DNA of 64,000 nt from an uncultured Alsobacter sp. (GTDB lineage: Bacteria > Pseudomonadota > Alphaproteobacteria > Rhizobiales > Beijerinckiaceae): assembly GCF_945952055.1 (NCBI RefSeq), contig NZ_CAMFHB010000021.1, positions 1 to 64,000 on the forward strand, given 5' to 3'. This document shows positions 57,452 through 64,000 of this stretch, one piece after another (within the stretch, counting starts at the first letter, position 1; the number at the start of each line of letters is the position of its first letter). The position numbers and the translations under genes are program-made. The notes beneath the pieces were generated by a model that saw nothing but the letters and a program-made list of their open reading frames with translations, was not told where the DNA came from and made no database searches.

Positions 57452-59659
57452 ATGATGCGGCAGTACGAACTCGTCGAACGCGTCAAGCGCTACAATCCGA
57501 ACGCGGACGAGGCTCTCCTGAACCGCGCTTACGTCTATGCGATGAAAGCGCACGGATCGCAGAAGCGCGCTTCGGGCGATCCCTACATGTCCCACCCGCT
57601 GGAGGTGGCGGCGATCCTCACCGAGTTGCGGCTGGACGACGCCACGATCGTGGCCGCGGTCCTGCACGACACCATCGAGGACACCGAGGCGACCCGCGAG
57701 GAGATCGACACCCTCTTCGGCCACGAGATCGGCGCGCTCGTCGAAGGCCTCACCAAGATCAAGAAGCTCGACCTCGTGTCGAAGAAGGCGGCGCAGGCGG
57801 AGAACCTGCGCAAGCTGCTGCTGGCGATCGCCGACGACGTCCGCGTGCTCCTGGTGAAGCTCGCCGACCGCCTGCACAACATGCGCACGCTGCACTACGT
57901 GCCGGTCGAGAAGCGCACCCGCATCGCGGAGGAGACGCTCGACATCTACGCGCCGCTCGCCGGCCGCATGGGCATGCAGGAGATGCGCGAGGAGCTGGAG
58001 GACCTGGCTTTCCGCCACTTCTCGCCCGAGGCCCACGCGATGATCTCGGCCCGCCTCGACGAGATTTCCGAGCGCAGCGGGCCGGTCATCGAGGAGATCG
58101 AGAAGGAACTCGCCACCAAGCTCGCCCAGTACGGCATGAAGGCCGACGTCAAGGGACGGCGCAAGCGGGCCTACTCGATCTGGAAGAAGATGGAGCGCAA
58201 GTCCGTCTCCTTCGAGCAGCTCTCCGACATCTTCGGCTTCCGCGTGATCGTGCCGGACGTCGCCGCCTGCTACGCGGTGCTGGGCATCGTCCACACCACC
58301 TGGCCGAGCGTCCCCGGGCGCTTCAAGGACTACATCTCGACGCCCAAGCAGAACGACTACCGGTCGTTGCACACCACCATCATCGGCCCTGGCCGGCAGC
58401 GCGTCGAGCTGCAGATCCGCACCCAGGATCAGGACCGGATCAACGAATACGGCATCGCCGCGCACGCGCTCTACAAGGACAACCGCGCCTCCGACAAGTC
58501 GGCGCTGGCGCGCGAGAGCCGCGCCTACGAGTGGCTGCGGCGCACGGTCGAGACGCTGGCCGAGGGCGACAGCCCTGAGGAATTCCTCGAGCACACGAAG
58601 CTCGAGCTGTTCCATGACCAGGTGTTCTGCTTCACGCCCAAGGGCCGCCTGATCGCCCTGCCGCGCGGCGCCACGCCCATCGACTTCGCCTACGCGGTCC
58701 ACACCGACGTCGGCAACACGGCCGTCGGCTGCAAGGTCAACGGCCGCATCGTCCCGCTGCTCTCCGAGCTGCACAACGGCGACGAGGTCGAGATCTCGCG
58801 TGCGCCCGGCCAGGTGCCGCCGGCGGCGTGGGAATCCATCGTCGTCACCGGCAAGGCGCGCGCCGCCATCCGCCGCGCCACGCGCGCCGCGGTGCGCAAG
58901 CAATATGCCGGGCTCGGCCGCCAGATCGTCGAGCGCGCCTTCGAGCGGGGCAAGAAGGCCTATTCGGACGAGAAGCTCAAGGCGGCGCTGCCGCGGCTCG
59001 CCCGCACCTCGCTCGACGACGTGCTCGCCGCCGTCGGCCGGGGCGAGATCTTCTCCGGCGACGTCGTGAAGGCCGTCTATCCCGACTACAAGGACGAGAA
59101 GGTCACCGGCGTCGAGGCCAACCGCACGGAGGGGGGCTGGTTCGGCCTGAAGAAGGCCGAGGGCCTCGTCTTCAAGGTCCCGGGCGCCGCCCCGCGCACC
59201 GCCCCGTCCATCCCGATCCGCGGCCTCAACGGCGACCTGCCTGTGCGCTTCGCACCCAATGGCGGCGCGGTGCCGGGCGATCGCATCGTGGGCATCCTGA
59301 CGCCTGGCGAGGGGATCACGATCTATCCGATCCAGTCGCCGGCGCTCACCGCCTTCGACGACCAGCCGGACCGCTGGCTCGACGTGCGCTGGGACATCGA
59401 CGAGGCCGTGCCGCAGCGCTTCCCGGCGCAGCTGTCGCTCACGGTGATCAACGAGCCGGGCACGCTGGCGCAGATCGCCCAGATCATCGGCGACAACGAC
59501 GGAAACATCGATTCGATCTCCGTCACGGGCCGCGGCGCCGCCGACTTCCGGGAGATCACCATCGACGTCGAGGTGTGGAACCTCAAGCACCTGAACGGGA
59601 TCATGAACCAGCTCAAGCAGCGCCCGGTGGTGAGCTCGGTGCGGCGGGTGAACGGATAG
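57452..59659 (+). CDS. rsh: Bifunctional (p)ppGpp synthetase/hydrolase
   Basis: 735 residues. An N-terminal HD hydrolase domain carries H72-D73 in LHDTIEDTEA. A synthetase domain has GRFKDYISTPKQNDYRSLHTTI and QIRTQDQDRINEYGIAAH. The TGS domain (FTPKGRLIALPRGATPIDFAYAVHTD) and the C-terminal ACT domain (LTVINEPGTLAQIAQIIGDNDGNI) complete the long RSH form. Alphaproteobacteria usually have this single enzyme for the stringent response. Two ATGs at 57452 and 57455 follow each other. Confidence 0.96.
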   Translation: MMRQYELVERVKRYNPNADEALLNRAYVYAMKAHGSQKRASGDPYMSHPLEVAAILTELRLDDATIVAAVLHDTIEDTEATREEIDTLFGHEIGALVEGLTKIKKLDLVSKKAAQAENLRKLLLAIADDVRVLLVKLADRLHNMRTLHYVPVEKRTRIAEETLDIYAPLAGRMGMQEMREELEDLAFRHFSPEAHAMISARLDEISERSGPVIEEIEKELATKLAQYGMKADVKGRRKRAYSIWKKMERKSVSFEQLSDIFGFRVIVPDVAACYAVLGIVHTTWPSVPGRFKDYISTPKQNDYRSLHTTIIGPGRQRVELQIRTQDQDRINEYGIAAHALYKDNRASDKSALARESRAYEWLRRTVETLAEGDSPEEFLEHTKLELFHDQVFCFTPKGRLIALPRGATPIDFAYAVHTDVGNTAVGCKVNGRIVPLLSELHNGDEVEISRAPGQVPPAAWESIVVTGKARAAIRRATRAAVRKQYAGLGRQIVERAFERGKKAYSDEKLKAALPRLARTSLDDVLAAVGRGEIFSGDVVKAVYPDYKDEKVTGVEANRTEGGWFGLKKAEGLVFKVPGAAPRTAPSIPIRGLNGDLPVRFAPNGGAVPGDRIVGILTPGEGITIYPIQSPALTAFDDQPDRWLDVRWDIDEAVPQRFPAQLSLTVINEPGTLAQIAQIIGDNDGNIDSISVTGRGAADFREITIDVEVWNLKHLNGIMNQLKQRPVVSSVRRVNG

Positions 59660-59697
59660 CCGGACCGACGGTACCCTTGTTCGCTCGCTCTCCCCGC

Positions 59698-59797
59698 GCG
59701 TCATGCCCGGGCTTGGCCCGGGCACCCACGACTCAAGCTCTCAACCGCTGCAAAGTCGTGGATGGCCGGACCAGGCCCGGCCAGGACGGCGCAGGGA
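59698..59797. repeat. Type-1 palindromic repeat between rsh and pyrE
   Basis: Hairpins GCCCGGGCttGGCCCGGGC and GGCCGGaccaggCCCGGCC within CCACGACT / AGTCGTGG arms, as at 48310-48419. Confidence 0.85.
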
Positions 59798-59897
59798 GCG
59801 CCAAGCATGGGCGGGCTCCCGCCCCACTCCATGACACCACGCCAACTTGCGTGGCGGGCCGGCATCTGCAATGCCTGCGCGGCACAGGAGGAAGACC

Positions 59898-60482
59898 ATG
59901 ACGACAGACGAGGTTCTCGCCGAATTCCGCGCCGCCGGCGCGCTGCTGGAGGGGCATTTCATTCTGTCGTCGGGCCTGCGCAGCCCCGTGTTCCTGCAGA
60001 AGATGTTCGTCTTCCAGGATCCCGTGCGCACCGAGCGCCTGTGCAGGGCCCTGGCCGAGAAGGTGAAGGCGCAGTTCGGCACCATCGACATGGTGGTCTC
60101 GCCGGCCGTGGGCGGCATCGTGCCCGGCTACGAGACGGCCCGGCAGCTCGGCGCCAAGGCGATCTTCGTCGAGCGCGAGGAGGGCCGCTTCCGCCTGCGC
60201 CGCGGCTTCGAGATCCCGGCCGGCGCCCGCGTGCTCATGGTCGAGGACATCGTGACCACGGGCCTCTCGTCGCGCGAATGCCTGGAGGCGGTGAACGAGG
60301 TGAGCCACGGCGTCGTGGGCGCCGCCTGCCTGATCGACCGGTCCGGCGGCAAGGCCGACATCGGCGTGCCGCTGGTCAGCCTCGCCCAGCTCGACATTCC
60401 CTCCTACGCGCCGGACCAGCTGCCGCCGGAGCTCGCCGCCATCCCGGCCACCAAGCCCGGCAGCCGCGGCATCAAGGCCTGA
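59898..60482 (+). CDS. pyrE: Orotate phosphoribosyltransferase
   Basis: 194 residues. The PRPP-binding motif [11 protein letters not shown] and the N-terminal [16 protein letters not shown] identify PyrE, which makes orotidine 5'-phosphate in pyrimidine synthesis. The ATG at 59898 has AGGAGGA upstream, which decides the start over the frame open to 59847. It is the first gene of a tight run (5 bases to pdxJ). Confidence 0.96.
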   Translation: MTTDEVLAEFRAAGALLEGHFILSSGLRSPVFLQKMFVFQDPVRTERLCRALAEKVKAQFGTIDMVVSPAVGGIVPGYETARQLGAKAIFVEREEGRFRLRRGFEIPAGARVLMVEDIVTTGLSSRECLEAVNEVSHGVVGAACLIDRSGGKADIGVPLVSLAQLDIPSYAPDQLPPELAAIPATKPGSRGIKA

Positions 60483-60487
60483 CCCTC

Positions 60488-61252
60488 ATGACCGACGACT
60501 TGCGCCTGGGGATCAACGTCGACCATGTGGCCACCGTGCGCAACGCGCGTGGCGGCTCGCGGCCCAACCCGATCCGGGCGGCGCTGCTGGCCGTCGAGGC
60601 GGGCGCCGACGGCATCACGGCCCACCTGCGGGAAGACCGCCGCCACATCCGCGATGGCGACATGCAGGGCCTCAAGGACGCCATCGGCGTGCCGCTGAAC
60701 TTCGAGATGGCGGCCACGACCGAGATGGTGACGATCGCCCTCGACGTGCTGCCGCATGCCGTGTGCCTCGTCCCGGAGAAGCGCGAGGAGCGCACGACCG
60801 AGGGTGGCCTGGACGTGGTGGGCGGCAGGGCCCACCTGGAGCCGGCCATCGCGCGGCTGCGCAGCGCCGGCATCCGCGTGTCGCTGTTCATCGAGGCCGA
60901 CGCGGCGCCGGTCGAGATGGCCGCCAAGCTGGGCGCGCCCGTCGTCGAGCTGCACACCGGCACCTGGTGCGAGGCGGTGGAGGCGGGCGAGAGCGAGCGC
61001 GCGGAACACGAGTTCCAGCGCCTGCGCCGGGCCGCCGAACTCGGCTCGGCGCTCGGCCTGGAGATCCATGCCGGCCATGGCCTCGACTACGCCACGGCCC
61101 AGCGGATCGCGACGCTGCCGCAGATCAAGGAACTCAACATCGGCCACTTCCTCGTCGGCGAGGCGATCTTCGTCGGGCTGTCGGAGGCGGTGAAGCGCAT
61201 GCGCGCCGCCATGGCGGCCGGGCGGCAGGGCACCGGACAGGCGCCGCGATGA
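60488..61252 (+). CDS. pdxJ: Pyridoxine 5'-phosphate synthase
   Basis: 254 residues, TIM-barrel enzyme of the DXP-dependent vitamin B6 route, joining 3-amino-2-oxopropyl phosphate and deoxyxylulose 5-phosphate. [17 protein letters not shown] at the N-terminus, [27 protein letters not shown] and IHAGHGLDY hold the known active-site His, Glu and Arg residues. It overlaps acpS by ATGA. Confidence 0.97.
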   Translation: MTDDLRLGINVDHVATVRNARGGSRPNPIRAALLAVEAGADGITAHLREDRRHIRDGDMQGLKDAIGVPLNFEMAATTEMVTIALDVLPHAVCLVPEKREERTTEGGLDVVGGRAHLEPAIARLRSAGIRVSLFIEADAAPVEMAAKLGAPVVELHTGTWCEAVEAGESERAEHEFQRLRRAAELGSALGLEIHAGHGLDYATAQRIATLPQIKELNIGHFLVGEAIFVGLSEAVKRMRAAMAAGRQGTGQAPR

Positions 61253-61662
61253 TCCTCGGCCTCGGCTCCGACCTGTGCGACATCCGCCGGATCGAGAAGA
61301 CGCTGGACCGTTTTGGCCGGCGTTTCGTCGAGCGGGTGTTCACGCCGGTGGAGCAGAGGAAGTCGGAGCGGCGCAAGGAGCGGGCGGCCTCCTATGCCAA
61401 GCGCTTCGCCGCGAAGGAGGCCTGCGCCAAGGCGCTCGGCACCGGGTTCAGCCGCGGCGTCTTCATGCGCGACCTCGGCGTCGTGAATTTGCCGTCGGGG
61501 GCGCCCACCATGGCGCTCACGGGCGGAGCGAGGGCTCGGCTGGACGCGCTGCTGCCCGCGGGACACGAGGCCGTGATCCACGTCACGATCACGGACGAGT
61601 ATCCTCTCGCCCAGGCTTTCGTGGTGATCGAGGCGCGGCCCGGCACCGCCAACGCAGGATGA
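61249..61662 (+). CDS. acpS: Holo-acyl-carrier-protein synthase
   Basis: 137 residues. [17 protein letters not shown] holds the magnesium-binding Asp, and [18 protein letters not shown] the second metal Glu. It transfers 4'-phosphopantetheine from CoA to acyl carrier protein. The ATG at 61249 overlaps the pdxJ stop. Confidence 0.97.
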   Translation: MILGLGSDLCDIRRIEKTLDRFGRRFVERVFTPVEQRKSERRKERAASYAKRFAAKEACAKALGTGFSRGVFMRDLGVVNLPSGAPTMALTGGARARLDALLPAGHEAVIHVTITDEYPLAQAFVVIEARPGTANAG

Positions 61663-61795
61663 CCGGGCCTTTCGCGCCCGGAGCGATGAATTGCCAGCGG
61701 CAGGGGGCGGGTCTATACCCGCGGCCTGCACCGTGGCGCGAGCCGCCCCCGCGGGCGCAGAACGGGGCTCCCGGCGAGACCCGGAGGACGACGAG

Positions 61796-62578
61796 ATGAC
61801 GGAGCCGAGCCGCGTGGCAAACGAAGCGAAGAGGACCGACGACGGGGGTCTCCTCGAGACCGTGAAGGTCGTGGTCCAGGCCCTGCTCATCGCCGTCGTG
61901 GTGCGCACGTTCCTGTTCCAGCCCTTCAACATCCCGTCCGGATCGCTGATCCCGACGCTGCTGATCGGCGACTACCTCTTCGTGTCGAAATACTCCTACG
62001 GCTATTCGAAGTACTCGGTCCCCTTCAGCCCGCCGCTGTTTTCCGGCCGGGTCTGGGCCGCCGAGCCCAAGCGCGGCGACATCGCCGTCTTCAAGCTGCC
62101 GCGCGACAACTCGACCGACTACATCAAGCGCGTGATCGGCCTGCCGAACGACAAGATCCAGATGATCGACGGCATCCTGCACATCAACGGGCAGGCGATC
62201 AAAAAGGAGCTCGTCGGCAAGAGCGACGTGTCCGCCGGCGCGGGGTACCGCGACCAGGCGACCTACTACCGCGAGACCCTGCCCAACGGCGTGAGCTACA
62301 CGATCCAGGAGCTCGACCTCTACGGCAACAAGCTCGGCCGCAACACCCAGGTCTACACGGTGCCGCCCGGCCATTTCTTCATGATGGGCGACAACCGCGA
62401 CAACTCGCTCGACTCGCGCGACATGACCTCCCAGGGCGTCGGCTACGTGCCGTTCGAGAACTTCATCGGACGCGCCGAGATCATCTTCTTCTCGATCACC
62501 GAGGACGGCGCTGCCTGGAAGATCTGGGAATGGCCCTGGACGGTGCGCTGGAGCCGCCTGCTCAAGCCGGTCGGCTGA
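61796..62578 (+). CDS. lepB: Signal peptidase I
   Basis: 260 residues. One membrane anchor at about 22-40 precedes the catalytic Ser in IPSGSLIPTL (S50, with Leu where Met is usual) and the general-base Lys K111 in DYIKRVIGLPND. MMGDNRDNSLDSR is box E. It removes signal peptides of exported proteins. The ATG at 61796 has GGAGGA 7 bases upstream; the frame extends to 61691 without need. The rnc GTG begins one base after its stop. Confidence 0.97.
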   Translation: MTEPSRVANEAKRTDDGGLLETVKVVVQALLIAVVVRTFLFQPFNIPSGSLIPTLLIGDYLFVSKYSYGYSKYSVPFSPPLFSGRVWAAEPKRGDIAVFKLPRDNSTDYIKRVIGLPNDKIQMIDGILHINGQAIKKELVGKSDVSAGAGYRDQATYYRETLPNGVSYTIQELDLYGNKLGRNTQVYTVPPGHFFMMGDNRDNSLDSRDMTSQGVGYVPFENFIGRAEIIFFSITEDGAAWKIWEWPWTVRWSRLLKPVG

Positions 62579-62579
62579 C

Positions 62580-63287
62580 GTGGCGAAGAAGTCGGGGCTC
62601 GGCAAGCTCGAGGCGGCCGTCGGTCACGTCTTCGCCGATCGGACCCTCCTGGAACGCGCCCTGACGCACATCTCGGCCCTGCCGGGAACGCCCGCCGACG
62701 GCCCGCACTACCAGCGCTTCGAATTCCTGGGCGATCGCGTCCTCGGGCTCGTCATCGCCGACATGCTGTTCCGGGCCTATCCGGCCGCCACCGAGGGCGA
62801 GCTGTCGCGCCGCCTCGCCCATCTGGTGCGCCGGGAGACCTGCGCCGAGGTGGCCATGGCCTGGGACGTGCCGCCGCACGTGATCCTGGGGCTGGGTGAA
62901 CGCCAGTCGGGACTGCGCCGCAAGGAGGCCCTGCTGGCCGACGTGTGCGAGGCCATCCTCGCCGCCGTCTACCTCGACGCCGGGTTCGACGCCGCGAGGT
63001 CCGTCATCGAGGCCGCCTTCGGTCCGAAGATGGCGGAGCCGGGCCGATCCGTGCGCGACGCGAAGTCCGCGCTGCAGGAATGGGCCATGGGCCTGGGCTT
63101 GCCGGTCCCCGTCTACCGCGAGGTGGAGCGCAGCGGGCCGGATCATGCCCCCATTTTCAGAATCGAGGCTTGCGTGAACGGCTTCGAGCCGGCGTGGGCC
63201 GAGGGCCGCTCGAAGCGGCTTGCCGAGCAGGCTGCCGCCGTGGCTTTCCTGGAGCGCGAGAAGGTGATGCAGGGAGACCCGGAATGA
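62580..63287 (+). CDS. rnc: Ribonuclease III
   Basis: 235 residues from GTG 62580. The signature RFEFLGDRVLGLVIADMLF holds the catalytic acidic residues, and LADVCEAILAAVYLDAGFD the second set. The C-terminal dsRNA-binding domain begins at about residue 160 (DAKSALQEWAMGLGLPVPVY). It processes rRNA and structured mRNAs. Its stop overlaps the era start (ATGA). Confidence 0.96.
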   Translation: MAKKSGLGKLEAAVGHVFADRTLLERALTHISALPGTPADGPHYQRFEFLGDRVLGLVIADMLFRAYPAATEGELSRRLAHLVRRETCAEVAMAWDVPPHVILGLGERQSGLRRKEALLADVCEAILAAVYLDAGFDAARSVIEAAFGPKMAEPGRSVRDAKSALQEWAMGLGLPVPVYREVERSGPDHAPIFRIEACVNGFEPAWAEGRSKRLAEQAAAVAFLEREKVMQGDPE

Positions 63288-64000
63288 GCGTCGAGACCGA
63301 GGCTGCCGGCACGCCGGGCACCGCCCAGCGCTGCGGCTACGTGGCGCTCATCGGCGCCCCCAACGCGGGCAAGTCCACCCTGCTGAACGCGCTCGTCGGC
63401 GCCAAGGTGTCGATCGTCTCGCGCAAGGTGCAGACCACCCGCAGCCTCGTGCGCGGCATCGCGCTCGCCGGCGACGCGCAGATCATCTTCCTCGACACGC
63501 CCGGCATCTTCGCCCCGCGCCGCCGGCTCGACCGCGCCATGGTGACCTCCGCCTGGGGCGGGGCAGGGGACGCCGACGTGGTGGCCCTGCTGGTCGACGC
63601 CCGCAAGGGCATCGACGAGGAGGTCGAGGCCATCCTGGCCAAGATGGCGGAGCTGAAGCGGCGCAAGGTGCTGATCCTCAACAAGATCGACACGATCGAG
63701 CGCTCCCGGCTGCTCGACCTCGCGGCCGCGCTGAACGAGAAGCACGCCTTCGTCGAGACCTTCATGGTCTCCGCCCTGACGGGCGATGGCATCGGCAAGG
63801 TGCGAGACAAGCTCGCCGCCATGATGCCCGAAGGCCCCTGGCTGTTCCCCGAGGACGAGGTCTCCGACGCGCCGCTGCGCTCGCTCGCCGCCGAAATCAC
63901 GCGCGAGAAGCTGTTCGAGCGCCTGCACGACGAGCTGCCCTACCAGTCCACGGTCGAGACCGACCAGTGGAAGACGATGAAGGACGGGTCGGCCCGGGTG
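63284..64000 (+). CDS. era: GTPase Era (partial, 3' end outside window)
   Basis: 239 residues are visible. G1 GAPNAGKST is at 24-32, G3 FLDTPGIF, G4 LNKID and G5 SALTGDG follow. The start of the KH domain (ITREKLFERLHDELPYQSTVE) is reached before the window ends. Era binds 16S rRNA in 30S assembly. Its place after lepB-rnc is standard. Confidence 0.97.
   Translation, partial: MSVETEAAGTPGTAQRCGYVALIGAPNAGKSTLLNALVGAKVSIVSRKVQTTRSLVRGIALAGDAQIIFLDTPGIFAPRRRLDRAMVTSAWGGAGDADVVALLVDARKGIDEEVEAILAKMAELKRRKVLILNKIDTIERSRLLDLAAALNEKHAFVETFMVSALTGDGIGKVRDKLAAMMPEGPWLFPEDEVSDAPLRSLAAEITREKLFERLHDELPYQSTVETDQWKTMKDGSARV

Overview
The window is chromosomal DNA of a high-GC alphaproteobacterium, most likely order Hyphomicrobiales (Rhizobiales). 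The basis is gene order known from that group (RNase E tail / M23 peptidase / peroxiredoxin / AsmA-like / tyrS; a seven-gene suf operon; rpoZ-rsh-pyrE-pdxJ-acpS-lepB-rnc-era), an Irr-type iron control element, and abundant palindromic intergenic repeats. Genus cannot be fixed from the sequence alone. No tRNA, rRNA, CRISPR array, transposase or phage gene was recognised.

Layout. 1-10.4 kb: housekeeping genes (end of rne, M23 endopeptidase, Bcp peroxiredoxin, a large AsmA/DUF3971 protein, tyrS, two alpha/beta hydrolases), with one lower-GC orphan at 544-1029. 10.5-18.3 kb: a suf iron-sulfur operon (cysteine desulfurase, sufB, sufC, sufD, sufS, sufT, sufA) followed closely by a TfoX-domain gene. 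An Irr/ICE-like palindrome lies upstream and two palindromic repeat elements lie inside the operon. 18.6-22.7 kb: diguanylate cyclase, RhlE helicase, a hydrolase and a tiny exported protein. 22.7-34.7 kb: eleven minus-strand genes in a row, comprising a nitrilase-like amidase, a peptide-type ABC importer with a fused permease-ATPase, a creatininase-family amidohydrolase, an RraA-like protein and a polyamine-type ABC importer. This is a probable catabolic unit for an unknown nitrogen compound. 35-39.7 kb: a glycerol-phosphate-like unit (GlpA-like oxidoreductase, second FAD protein, FGGY kinase, DeoR regulator). 39.7-43.2 kb: two cytochrome b561 paralogues and parE. 43.4-51.8 kb: ribA with a YfhO-like membrane protein, a lone RibD reductase domain translationally coupled to a third cytochrome b561, and a tight methyltransferase / glycosyltransferase / degenerate PTPS-like / MDR dehydrogenase operon. 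51.8-54.6 kb: an OpgH/MdoH-type glucosyltransferase and a secreted protein. 55-64 kb: UDG family 5, NYN nuclease, rpoZ, rsh, pyrE, pdxJ, acpS, lepB, rnc and the start of era.

The most interesting region is 45.7-51.8 kb. GTP cyclohydrolase II, a reductase of the RibD/DHFR fold, a PTPS fold that has lost the catalytic Cys and one Zn-ligand His, a dehydrogenase, a glycosyltransferase and a methyltransferase together look like a candidate route to a modified pteridine or flavin-like compound. I know of no described pathway with this composition, but the link between the gene groups is inference.

Three families of palindromic repeats are spread through the intergenic DNA. Two copies of a roughly 210-bp composite element are nearly identical over about 130 bp, and one of them supplies the stop codon of its upstream gene.
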